A DNA stretch of 64,000 bases from Legionella micdadei (GTDB lineage Bacteria > Pseudomonadota > Gammaproteobacteria > Legionellales > Legionellaceae): the NCBI RefSeq assembly GCF_000953635.1, contig NZ_LN614830.1:3178501-3242500 (forward strand). Reading direction: 5' to 3'. The notes below the pieces were generated by a model. It was given only the letters and a program-made list of their open reading frames with translations, ran no database searches and was not told the DNA's origin. Every line of letters starts with the position of its first letter. Positions within the stretch are counted from its first letter, which is position 1. The position numbers and the translations under genes were made by a program. Positions 18,089 through 26,830 of this stretch are shown here, piece after piece.

Positions 18089-20246
18089 CGTTTTGGGGTG
18101 ATAGACGATTAGGATGTTGAGCGGTGCTTGCAGGGACATTCGCCCCAACAAAGAAATGATAGAGTGAACGGATGCAGACGAAAGAATTCGGTTTTCGTGA
18201 TTCTAACGATTCATCCTCTGTCACAAGTGTTTGCAGTGGTGACTCAGAATCCGTTGTGGATGACCGAGGCAGTTGGTCGTCGATCCGGGCAGGCCCCGAT
18301 TCCATAATACGCGATGGAGGCGTTTGCTCGGGCTCCATTGCGTATGACTGAGGTATTTGCCCACCAGGCCCTGAGATTATGGATGTATGGGGCGGCGTTA
18401 ACGCTGGCTTTGTCACTGGAGGTAGGTGCGCTGTTTCAGTGCCTCTCAAATCATGAAACTGATTTTCAGAAGGTAATTGTTGTTCTGAATCACAATTCAT
18501 AAAATCGCTATTCGGTGAACACTCCCCTGTGTCTGTCAAGAAAAGAGATGATTCACAAGTTGATTCTCTACGTTTGTTAGTAATGAACGGTTTCTCGAGT
18601 GGATCCCTTCCCATGCGGGCATAGGCCCTTAAACCAAATGCGATAGTATGAATAAAAGCACTCACTGCGATAAAACCCATCATAATAAGCGACTCATGAT
18701 AATGGCCTTTATCATCCGGAACCTCCAATGAATTCATCATTAGTGAAACAGCCTTCGTTCCCTTTCCAACGCCTGAAAAGAAAGAACGCACAACTTCAAA
18801 CCACTCCTCAAAAAAGAATTGAGGTGTTGGATCAATGGCCATTCCATCAAGGATCGCAGTTTTAACTTGCTCTGGCTCAAGTTTCTCGACATCTTTTTTG
18901 CTTGTATCATAAAGCCATTGGATATGTGACAGTTTTTCTTTGTCAATTTGACGCTCCGCCTCTATCTCTTTTTCTTGTTTACAATGGTGCCTATAAGTGT
19001 TGATTACAGAGTGAGCAATAAAAGCAGTTAGAAAAACTACCCCGAGACTAATACAAGTAATTAATAGGGCAGGAGGGAAAGGAACTGAAGCTAAAACAAG
19101 AATTGTCCCGACAGCAAACACGATGCTTGCTAGCGCCGAATAAGCGTATAACCCGCTCTTTGCCCCTGCTAAAACCGCTGAAGTGTAGGACAATGTAGTG
19201 ACTGAACGATAATTTTCCCGCTTCTCTTCAAATAATTCTACGGCCCTTTCAAAGGATTCAATTAATTTTAATTGCTCAGCTAATAAGGAACAGTTTTTAG
19301 AGTCTCTTGCTACTTTACTATGTACCTTTTGCAGCGCTTCAACCATCAGCTCTATTTTTTTGCCACTGTGGGCTAACTCAATTTTTGCTTGAGCTATAAA
19401 TAACTTACGTTGAAAATCGTACTCTTCATAAGTGCGTGTAGCGATACTTATTGCCACATAGAGAAAAGAGAATACCGACATAGCAACTAATGCGGGTGGG
19501 GAGAGAGAACAAAGGCCTAAAACACCGACATACAAGTAAAGGCCATCCACAATTCCTCCATAAGTGGCCGAGAGTAATCCTAATTGTTTTTGCCTCTCAG
19601 TTTGCCTTTGTATTTTTTCTAAGTAATCATCAATGTTATCAAGGGTTATGTCCTTCGAGTTTTGGATCTCTTCCAAAAGCTTAGCATTTTCCTTCATCAT
19701 CGACTTGCGTTCGGTGAGCATGCGGCGATACCAAATGCGGTTTAAAACGGATAAGCCGCCGAGCAAGACGCCTATAGGAACAAAGAGGTGGGATAAATTT
19801 TGTCCATTGAGTAACTCAGCGACCTGGAGGGTGCTGCGCACTCCTTTGTACGCATTTTTTAACCCCTTCATCGTATCACGACAATAAGGCCATAAAATGG
19901 CTATATAACGTTTGAATGCATTTGGATCTTCGTCGTTGAAATGGTTTGCAAGCATTGAGAAAGCGATTAGAACGATTGAGCTGCTTGCAGCAGCCAAGGC
20001 GCCTCCTGGTTCCATTAACCAGTCGTGCATTTCATCAGAAGCAGACTGTTTGCTCTCCGACGCTAAGTCGAAGAGGTATTTGATCATGCTGTATGACAGG
20101 CTCAAGCCGTCCAGCGCGCCATAGATTACGTATATATAGCGCCACTTATGAAGTTTCTTTGCCAGAAGCGGTGGGTTTTGATCCTTTCTCCCGGCAATCA
20201 GCTCCATATAACTTACTGATTCTATTGGAAGACTTTCGATCGACAT
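18045..20246 (-). CDS. Large polytopic protein, candidate Dot/Icm effector
   Basis: 733 residues, not recognised. Membrane segments lie at about 38-60, 84-100, 153-168, 226-268, 355-415 and 519-540, separated by charged helical or coiled-coil stretches (about 176-224, 280-350, 418-465). Three membrane units share a motif: YGALDGLSLSYSM (42-54), YGGIVDGLYLYVG (229-241) and LAGAKSGLYAYSA (359-371), indicating a threefold internal repeat. Residues 560-733 are a polar Ser/Pro/Thr/Glu-rich tail with TEDESLESRK, reminiscent of the Glu-rich C-terminal signals of Dot/Icm substrates. There is no signal peptide. The start has no strong ribosome binding site. Effector status is inference from architecture. 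Confidence 0.6.
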   Translation of the reverse strand: MSIESLPIESVSYMELIAGRKDQNPPLLAKKLHKWRYIYVIYGALDGLSLSYSMIKYLFDLASESKQSASDEMHDWLMEPGGALAAASSSIVLIAFSMLANHFNDEDPNAFKRYIAILWPYCRDTMKGLKNAYKGVRSTLQVAELLNGQNLSHLFVPIGVLLGGLSVLNRIWYRRMLTERKSMMKENAKLLEEIQNSKDITLDNIDDYLEKIQRQTERQKQLGLLSATYGGIVDGLYLYVGVLGLCSLSPPALVAMSVFSFLYVAISIATRTYEEYDFQRKLFIAQAKIELAHSGKKIELMVEALQKVHSKVARDSKNCSLLAEQLKLIESFERAVELFEEKRENYRSVTTLSYTSAVLAGAKSGLYAYSALASIVFAVGTILVLASVPFPPALLITCISLGVVFLTAFIAHSVINTYRHHCKQEKEIEAERQIDKEKLSHIQWLYDTSKKDVEKLEPEQVKTAILDGMAIDPTPQFFFEEWFEVVRSFFSGVGKGTKAVSLMMNSLEVPDDKGHYHESLIMMGFIAVSAFIHTIAFGLRAYARMGRDPLEKPFITNKRRESTCESSLFLTDTGECSPNSDFMNCDSEQQLPSENQFHDLRGTETAHLPPVTKPALTPPHTSIISGPGGQIPQSYAMEPEQTPPSRIMESGPARIDDQLPRSSTTDSESPLQTLVTEDESLESRKPNSFVCIRSLYHFFVGANVPASTAQHPNRLSPQNVSEYGPHSTVVGLV

Positions 20247-20491
20247 TCAATTCTAAGGGATCGGGCTAAGATGGTTAGGATTGTATCTGATTATGAGGAC
20301 GTTGGCAACAAATTTTTCATCTTGAACCAAAATAGATCAAAAGCATTTGACCATCAACAATTTTATCACAAGTTACAGGAAAAAATCTTTATTTAAGATG
20401 CTAATTATTAGTAAAAATAGCTAAATTTTATTCATTTCTTTTATAATTAGGCAACCGAACTCTGGGCGTTAGCGCACAAATCTGCTAGCAT

Positions 20492-20512
20492 TAGCTATTT
20501 GCAAATTAGCTA
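20492..20512. promoter_or_regulatory. Palindrome at the ribosome binding site of the retropepsin operon
   Basis: TAGCTATTTGCAAATTAGCTA is a near-perfect 21-base palindrome whose right end touches the AGAAGG ribosome binding site (20512-20517) of the protease gene. It could be an operator or a weak hairpin affecting translation. The symmetry is visible; function is inference. Confidence 0.4.
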
Positions 20513-20524
20513 GAAGGTTTGTTA

Positions 20525-21055
20525 ATGAATTTGCGTAGTTTTATTGGTTTGATTTTGTTATTGCTATCAGGATTTTCCATGGCGACTGATACCAAAATAG
20601 TTTATGGGTATGTTGAAAAGGCAACGCTTGTCGATAAAGGGATGGTCTTATCAGCTAAATTTGATACGGGTGCAAAATCAGCCTCGTTAAGTGCCGTTGA
20701 TATCCGTGAAGTTGAACAAAACGGCAAACCCTATTTGCGCTTTAAAGTTCCGGGTAAGACAGAAGAAGTTGAGTTTACCTCCGAGTATTTAGGCAAAGTA
20801 AAAATTAAAGTGCGTGCAGGAGAGCATTTGTCATCCCAAAGCAAACCCGCTCCTATTAAGCGGCCTGTTGTCATGATGCGCATTCAAATCGGCAACAAAA
20901 TTCGCAATATCCCTGTCAATCTAACCAATAGAAAACGTTTTAACTACCCGTTACTTCTTGGTAGAGATGCAATCATTGCTTTTGATGGTCTAGTCGACCC
21001 GAGCCATGCATTTTTGATCAAAACTCAGAAAGCAGTAAAAAATGAAGTCAAATAA
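20525..21055 (+). CDS. Retropepsin-like aspartic protease (PF05618 family), periplasmic
   Basis: 176 residues with signal peptide MNLRSFIGLILLLLSGFSMA. The single-domain retropepsin fold is marked by the active-site AKFDTGAKSASLSA and by FNYPLLLGRDAIIAFDGLVDP. This family was once annotated as an ATP-dependent zinc protease because of fusion or linkage to ATP-grasp enzymes. The frame opens at 20519 (TTG), but the ATG at 20525 has AGAAGG seven bases upstream. It overlaps the next gene by 14 bases and heads a three-gene operon with an inactive-transglutaminase membrane protein and an ATP-grasp ligase, a conserved proteobacterial set linked to peptide-ligase/protease regulation. Confidence 0.85.
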   Translation: MNLRSFIGLILLLLSGFSMATDTKIVYGYVEKATLVDKGMVLSAKFDTGAKSASLSAVDIREVEQNGKPYLRFKVPGKTEEVEFTSEYLGKVKIKVRAGEHLSSQSKPAPIKRPVVMMRIQIGNKIRNIPVNLTNRKRFNYPLLLGRDAIIAFDGLVDPSHAFLIKTQKAVKNEVK

Positions 21056-22568
21056 GCGACATGTGTACGGCTTAATTATCAGCCTATTTTTATTAGGTAT
21101 AGGTATTTTTCTATACCGACATCTCATACTTGATGTGCCATTAACCGATACAGAGACTGTCAATAGTTGGATGGTTGAAGCCAATTTACGTTTTGTGGCT
21201 GATCGGAATACCCCAGTGAAAGCAAGCTTCACCATACCCTATATGCCACCTTACTTCGCCATCTTGGACGAATACTTTGTGTCCCATAATTACGGAGTAA
21301 CTACAAATTTGAGCGGGTATAACCGCCAAACTGTATGGTCACTTAGGCGCAGTTCAGGCGACCAATCACTTTATTACCGCGCCATTTTCCGCGAAGTGGA
21401 TAACAATGAGTCTTCATTAACCAATAAGCCACCCGTCGTAAAAGCACAGCCCCTTGTTGAAACACAAAGATCAGCTGTTGAAGCCATAACAAATCAAGTT
21501 CGCCAATCATCCGCTGATATTCAAACCTTTGCCCAGGGGACAATTAAAGAGCTCAATAAACGCGATGGCAACGCTAAGTTATTAGTTGGTAATGAGTTTA
21601 CTGATGACAATATCATTACTGCAGCGATCACTGTTCTTAATCAGGCTAAAATTTATGCTATGCCTGTCAAAGGAATTTACTTAGGCAAACAAAATAAAGC
21701 TGACCTAAAATCCTTTATGGTTGTTCATAATGGCAAAGAATGGACTTATATTAATCCTCGTACCGGTGGAGCGGGCTTTCCTAAAGACTTCCTGGTCTGG
21801 CAATATGGCTTCGACCCTGTACATGATGTAGTTGGCGGCAAAAAACCAGTTTTTAATCTCACTGTCTCTCCCACGCCCATTAATGCCCTAACCATTGCTA
21901 AAGCACGGGGTTTGCAAACTGATTCCCAATTATTGCGTTTTTCTTTACTCCAATTGCCTGTTAATGTGCAAGAAATTTATAAAATTTTACTTACTGTACC
22001 CATTGGCGCTTTCATTATTCTATTACTGCGTAATTTTATAGGCTTGAAAACATTTGGTACTTTTATGCCCGTATTAATCGCTTTGGCCTTTCGCGAAACT
22101 CATGTCATTTGGGGAATAACTCTCTTTATTATTATTGTTTCTTTTGGTCTATTGGCCCGCTTTTATCTCGATCAACTCCGCCTTTTACTTGTTCCGAGAT
22201 TAGCAGCAATTCTGACTGTTGTGATTTTACTTATGGTCTTTATTAGCGTAATAAGCCAAAACTTAGGTTTAGATTCTGGTTTATCCGTTGCCTTATTCCC
22301 AATGGTTATCCTAACGATGACTATAGAAAGAATGTGTATTACCTGGGATGAGCGTGGTGCCTCTGAAGCCATTAAATCGGGTGTAGGGAGCCTCATCGCA
22401 GCGGTAATTGCTTTTGGCGCAATGAGCTATGCACCGATGCAATATTTAATCTTTGCTTTTCCCGAACTCTTGCTAGTATTGCTAGCACTGATTTTGTGGT
22501 TTGGCCAATATCGTGGATACAGGCTTTTTGAGCTGGTTCGCTTTAAAGTGCTCGCTGGGAGAAATTGA
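21042..22568 (+). CDS. Inactive transglutaminase fused to seven membrane helices
   Basis: 508 residues. One N-terminal helix (about 9-27, VYGLIISLFLLGIGIFLY) is followed by a long periplasmic part (about 28-310) containing the transglutaminase-like domain (AITVLNQAKIYAMPVKGIYL, WTYINPRTGGAGFPKDFLVW). A block of seven helices from about residue 315 onward follows (IYKILLTVPIGAFIILLLR, LAAILTVVILLMVFISVIS and others). The lack of an obvious Cys-His-Asp triad fits the family description of a catalytically dead transglutaminase used as a binding module. It is the middle gene of the operon, overlapping the protease gene by 14 bases and touching the ligase gene. Probable role: envelope sensor or scaffold for the protease and ligase. 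Confidence 0.85.
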   Translation: MKSNKRHVYGLIISLFLLGIGIFLYRHLILDVPLTDTETVNSWMVEANLRFVADRNTPVKASFTIPYMPPYFAILDEYFVSHNYGVTTNLSGYNRQTVWSLRRSSGDQSLYYRAIFREVDNNESSLTNKPPVVKAQPLVETQRSAVEAITNQVRQSSADIQTFAQGTIKELNKRDGNAKLLVGNEFTDDNIITAAITVLNQAKIYAMPVKGIYLGKQNKADLKSFMVVHNGKEWTYINPRTGGAGFPKDFLVWQYGFDPVHDVVGGKKPVFNLTVSPTPINALTIAKARGLQTDSQLLRFSLLQLPVNVQEIYKILLTVPIGAFIILLLRNFIGLKTFGTFMPVLIALAFRETHVIWGITLFIIIVSFGLLARFYLDQLRLLLVPRLAAILTVVILLMVFISVISQNLGLDSGLSVALFPMVILTMTIERMCITWDERGASEAIKSGVGSLIAAVIAFGAMSYAPMQYLIFAFPELLLVLLALILWFGQYRGYRLFELVRFKVLAGRN

Positions 22569-23512
22569 TGTGGCAGTTATATCGCCGTTTACGGGAACGC
22601 GGCATTCTGAGTATTAACCAACGTAACAGTGACTATGTACTGAGGTATAACAATCGGAAACGCTACCCTCTTGTCGACGATAAATTACAAACCAAACGAC
22701 TAGCCATACAAGCGGGAATTGCTGTTCCTAAACTCTACGAAATTATCGAAAGTGAGCATCAAATTAAAAATATTGAGCAAATTTTACAACCCTATAAGGA
22801 TTTTGTGGTTAAACCAGCTCATGGTGCAGGCGGTGACGGAATTATTGTCATTACCGATCGTGTCTTTGGACGCTATCGACAAATAAACGGCAAACTTGTT
22901 ACTGTCAACGAAATGAGTTATCACTTATCTTGTCTTCTCTCAGGTGCATATAGTTTAGGTGGCCATGCTGATTACGCCATTATTGAACATCGGGTAGTTG
23001 TAGATCCTGTATTCAAAGAAGTTAGCTATGAAGGCATCCCTGATATTCGAGTCATTACCTTATTAGGCTATCCTGCTATGGCTATGGTACGTTTACCCAC
23101 GCGCTTATCTGGAGGTAAAGCTAATTTGCATCAGGGCGCGATTGGGGTGGGTATTAACTTGGCCACAGGGAAAACGCTAGGTGGTGTTTTTCATAATGAT
23201 GCTATCGATTTTCATCCTGACACATTAGCGCCCATCGTCGACATTACAGTGCCCTATTGGGACAAAATCTTGGAAATTGCAGCCAGTTGTTATGAGTTAA
23301 CGGGACTTGGCTATCTGGGTGTTGACATTGTCCTTGACAAAGATCATGGTCCTCTTATGTTAGAACTAAATGCCCGTCCAGGATTAAACATCCAGATTGC
23401 GAATCGTGAAGGCGGCCTTCCACGTTATAAGCTCATTGAAACACGTGCTGCAAAAGGCCCAGAACCAATCGCAGATCGCGTAGCGTACAGTAAACAGCAG
23501 TTTGCTCGATAA
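22568..23512 (+). CDS. ATP-grasp alpha-L-glutamate-ligase-like protein
   Basis: About 314 residues of the RimK-related ATP-grasp type found beside retropepsin and inactive-transglutaminase genes. Visible are the ATP-binding loop DFVVKPAHGAGGDGIIVITD, the central YAIIEHRVVVDPVF and the metal-binding LMLELNARPGLNIQIANREG (Glu-x-Asn). The ATG at 22568 shares one base with the preceding TGA (TGATG), a strong sign of coupled translation, and GGGAG precedes it. Known relatives ligate amino acids to peptides or proteins; the acceptor here is unknown. Confidence 0.85.
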   Translation: MWQLYRRLRERGILSINQRNSDYVLRYNNRKRYPLVDDKLQTKRLAIQAGIAVPKLYEIIESEHQIKNIEQILQPYKDFVVKPAHGAGGDGIIVITDRVFGRYRQINGKLVTVNEMSYHLSCLLSGAYSLGGHADYAIIEHRVVVDPVFKEVSYEGIPDIRVITLLGYPAMAMVRLPTRLSGGKANLHQGAIGVGINLATGKTLGGVFHNDAIDFHPDTLAPIVDITVPYWDKILEIAASCYELTGLGYLGVDIVLDKDHGPLMLELNARPGLNIQIANREGGLPRYKLIETRAAKGPEPIADRVAYSKQQFAR

Positions 23513-23720
23513 TGCCTAATGCCCTGCTCACCATCGATTGTAATTTGGCGCATCTTGCGCTCACAAATAATGTTTAATAGCCCTCTATAGCGCGCGGACT
23601 TTTACCTAGCATTTTCGCGCAGCCTGGGCTCAAGCTGACCCAAGATTTAACTTAACAGTTTCACCTAGCGTCCCTAAGATTTGTTAGCGCAGATCAACAA
23701 TAACTTCAGAGAGTTACCTA

Positions 23721-25859
23721 TTAAGGAATATAATCGATAATCGTTTGGGTTATTTTGCTTGCTATTTTTTCCCGCTCTGAACGTTCGCTATCTTGCTTAA
23801 AAAAATCAAAATATCGACTGGCCGAATGGGTTGAATTCACACAAGGAGAATGCATGCGAAGAAATTCGACACTCTGATTACCTAATTCTTCATTCTTTGC
23901 AATCGTTGTTTCTGGGATTTCTGTCATAATCGCCCCGGATGAAGTTTGCGAGCGAGCAAAAAGGGCAAGTTGAGGGTAATTATTAGAATCAGCGAGCTGT
24001 CGTATATTACCTGTTTCGTCAAGGCGTAAACCAAAAGGGCGGACGTCTGCATGGGCACAATGCACAGAACTTAATTTTGCCACTTCTTCACCAAATGTGT
24101 CTTTCTCTCTAAAACAAGTCACTAACTTACGAGCTGCATTCATTTCTTTATAAGTTTCCTTCTTGTAACCAAATAATCCGAAATGTTTTGCTAGAAACCG
24201 TTTTAGCTTAAACCGCCAAGATTGATGAATCGAGGCATCATAGACTAATACTTCATCATCTTTTATTGGTTTATTTTGTTCTGAATATCTGGTTTGAACC
24301 GTTTTGGGTGTGCGTGCAACCGTATACCATGTTCTATCATCAGGCAAACTGGCGAGATGCTTAGCGGTATCCGCCAACCATTCAGTGCCCCATAGGCCAA
24401 AAGCGAGAATCGGACGCAACACATAACCCAGTAAGGGACCGATTACAGGTATTTTGCGCACGTAGGAAAGGCCGACATTTGTAGTCGAAGAAAAAGTTCG
24501 AGATACATAACATGCCCCGGGAGTCTGATCCCGTTCATGGAAAAAACTAGCTACATAACTGGCAATAGCTCCACCTAAAGAAAACCCATGCACTTGGATG
24601 TTTTCAGACCTAACTCCCTTTGTCAGTAAACGTTGCTTTTGAGCTATACCAGCTAGAACTAGATCGTCGAATACGGAAGGGTAACCTGTGCTGTTTAGTA
24701 CCCCGGGATAATTAAAACGAACCATATTCACTGGTATCCCTTTTTGAGCACATTTCTCTAAAAAATAAGCATCATAAGGGGCTTCCTCTTGGTAACATCC
24801 GCTATTTCCATTGCAAAAAATGACATATGGAATTTGCCCATCGCTTGAATGAGCCTCAACCAATCTATTGCTTGCCTGAATACCAGCAACCTGCGAACCA
24901 TCTGGCATCTGAATGTAAAACTCACTAAATTTAACCAGTTCGGTACCAACTGTGTATTCAATTTCGTTTGTCGCTAAGTTGCGATGAGACTCCATCATTT
25001 TTAAGGCATAGAATTGCCTACTTAATGTAGGATCAAGGGTAATGCTTCCATCTGCATGAACTTGCGGTTTTTTTGTGCCGCCAGGGAAAATAATCTGCCT
25101 TAGAATATCCGATAAGGTACCCGGTTCAGCTTTATAATAAGGATTCCCATAATTAGCGACGAACGCAACGGCCAACCCAATAGTGTATTTAAAAAGAAAA
25201 TTATCAAAAAGAAGTATCCGCAATAGGGTTTTCAATCCTTTACTGAGCCAGATAAAAGGGAGCAAAAAAGTTTCTTTTGTGGTTTTTGCTGGCATTTCAA
25301 AGTAATAATCACTTTGTGGTTGCGTCTGTGGAAACGTCGGTTCTGATTCTTGTTCCTTAGTTTGTTGCTCCTTGTTAAACTGCTTTAGGCTATCATAAAG
25401 AGCACTTAATGCTGGATGGATTTTCTCCTCATCATCAGCAATAACCATCTCAGTATTATCACCAAAGCGCCAACGCAATTGGTTGTCCACGACATCTATT
25501 GTCAAAAAAATCGCCTTGCGTGGTCCTGTCAATGCCAAAAAATGCTGTAATTGACTTGTTGTAATCAATAATGGAGAAGGAGTATCAGGGTAAGCAATAC
25601 GATTTTTCAGTAATGTAATTTGTTCATCGGTTAAATGAACAGGATTAGAGAGAGAATTCAAATTGCTTCGGTAATAAAGTTGGTTATTCCATAGGAAATA
25701 GCCGACTTCAATAGATGTGTCTGTTTCAGGATCTGCTTCGACAAAAAAACAAGGCCGTTGATCACAGTAATGAATTTCTAAACGATCCCTTCCAACAAAC
25801 TTAAGATAATTTTCTAATTCTTTGCGGAAGGGTTGAGCAGCTACTGGGAATTCTTTCAT
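23721..25859 (-). CDS. SidB/Sdb-like alpha/beta hydrolase, candidate Dot/Icm effector
   Basis: 712 residues without a signal peptide. Residues 1-160 are unrecognised. A Glu/Gln linker (160-183) and a hydrophobic stretch (197-236) follow. The hydrolase domain starts with YVIFCNGNSGCYQEE (345-359, oxyanion region) and continues with RFNYPGVLNSTGYPSVFDDL and the nucleophile elbow VHGFSLGGAIASYVASFF, Ser at 427. SSVHCAHADVRPFG, further on, may hold the catalytic His. The phrases resemble the Legionella SidB/SdbA-C putative lipases, which are Dot/Icm substrates. That relationship is from memory and moderate in confidence; lipase activity is not shown by the sequence. Confidence 0.6.
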   Translation of the reverse strand: MKEFPVAAQPFRKELENYLKFVGRDRLEIHYCDQRPCFFVEADPETDTSIEVGYFLWNNQLYYRSNLNSLSNPVHLTDEQITLLKNRIAYPDTPSPLLITTSQLQHFLALTGPRKAIFLTIDVVDNQLRWRFGDNTEMVIADDEEKIHPALSALYDSLKQFNKEQQTKEQESEPTFPQTQPQSDYYFEMPAKTTKETFLLPFIWLSKGLKTLLRILLFDNFLFKYTIGLAVAFVANYGNPYYKAEPGTLSDILRQIIFPGGTKKPQVHADGSITLDPTLSRQFYALKMMESHRNLATNEIEYTVGTELVKFSEFYIQMPDGSQVAGIQASNRLVEAHSSDGQIPYVIFCNGNSGCYQEEAPYDAYFLEKCAQKGIPVNMVRFNYPGVLNSTGYPSVFDDLVLAGIAQKQRLLTKGVRSENIQVHGFSLGGAIASYVASFFHERDQTPGACYVSRTFSSTTNVGLSYVRKIPVIGPLLGYVLRPILAFGLWGTEWLADTAKHLASLPDDRTWYTVARTPKTVQTRYSEQNKPIKDDEVLVYDASIHQSWRFKLKRFLAKHFGLFGYKKETYKEMNAARKLVTCFREKDTFGEEVAKLSSVHCAHADVRPFGLRLDETGNIRQLADSNNYPQLALFARSQTSSGAIMTEIPETTIAKNEELGNQSVEFLRMHSPCVNSTHSASRYFDFFKQDSERSEREKIASKITQTIIDYIP

Positions 25860-25938
25860 ATCGAGTTTAAACGGTGAAGCATAAATACCAATGATACTGC
25901 GAAAGAGTTATTTTTTTAACAATATCATTTTTTCTGTT

Positions 25939-26718
25939 TTATCGAATCTTACTGAGCAACCTATCCCTCACGTTTGCTATCTTGCGGCGAATTTTTTGCT
26001 CGGGTCGAGGCCTATAGAGCGGATTAGTCATTGAATTGACATTGAAATAATCTTCGCCCTCAGGAGATTGCGCGGAGAAAAAATAATTAAACACACAACA
26101 TCGGGGGGCATCACATACAACCCGATTCACCGAATGCCAAGAGTGGCGATTGGTTTCCATGATGATTAAGCGATTAAAAAGGCAGGGGACAACAATCCTA
26201 TGTTTAATTGATTCATCCCATAATTCATAATTGCCGCCATTTTCCAATTTCCAATTTGGGGAAACATAATAAAGAACATTCACCGTGCGATAGAATTTTC
26301 TATCCACATCGTGGGAGTTATCTAAATGAGGGTTAATGTAGTAGCCTTTCAGCAGCATACTCACTCCGCCAGCAAAACGGGATGGATCAGGAATTTGGTT
26401 TTTAATTCCTGTTATTTCTTCAACTTCAGTAACAACCCTAGGGTCTTGGAAAGCAAAATTGATATCTTGTATCAAACGTGATGTATCCCTTAAATGACTG
26501 TACTTCAACTTTAATTGACCCAAATTACTTAACACGCGCATGCGGTTAGGTTTGGGGAAATTTGCATAAATTTTCTCTGCGATCTCAATGGGCAGAACAT
26601 TATCGAGAGCAAAATGGCGGGCAACTTTAATAGGGTGCTCTTGAGAAAATTGTTTTTTTAAATTTTCCTTCTCTTCTTTCAGCCTTTGAACAATTAAATC
26701 GGTTAAATGTTTTTTCAT
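25939..26718 (-). CDS. 2-oxoglutarate/Fe(II)-dependent oxygenase
   Basis: 259 residues. The iron ligands are visible as H131-x-D133 in INPHLDNSHD and a distal H195 in NRHSWHSVNRV; R206 in DAPRCCVFNYFF is placed to bind 2-oxoglutarate. The N-terminal region HFALDNVLPIEIAEKIYANF is typical of the 2OG-FeII_Oxy_3 type used for small-molecule and surface-sugar hydroxylation. The C-terminus is very basic (RPRPEQKIRRKI). It lies 79 bases upstream of the SidB-like gene on the same strand; a common transcript is possible. Substrate unknown. Confidence 0.8.
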   Translation of the reverse strand: MKKHLTDLIVQRLKEEKENLKKQFSQEHPIKVARHFALDNVLPIEIAEKIYANFPKPNRMRVLSNLGQLKLKYSHLRDTSRLIQDINFAFQDPRVVTEVEEITGIKNQIPDPSRFAGGVSMLLKGYYINPHLDNSHDVDRKFYRTVNVLYYVSPNWKLENGGNYELWDESIKHRIVVPCLFNRLIIMETNRHSWHSVNRVVCDAPRCCVFNYFFSAQSPEGEDYFNVNSMTNPLYRPRPEQKIRRKIANVRDRLLSKIR

Positions 26719-26830
26719 TGAGCCAACCTTTTATATTTATCTTCTATTAGAATTAGAGCGCCCGTAATATTAATATACAGTTTAGCCATTAAACTGATAT
26801 ACTTCCATGCCAAAACTCCATCCTTAAACA

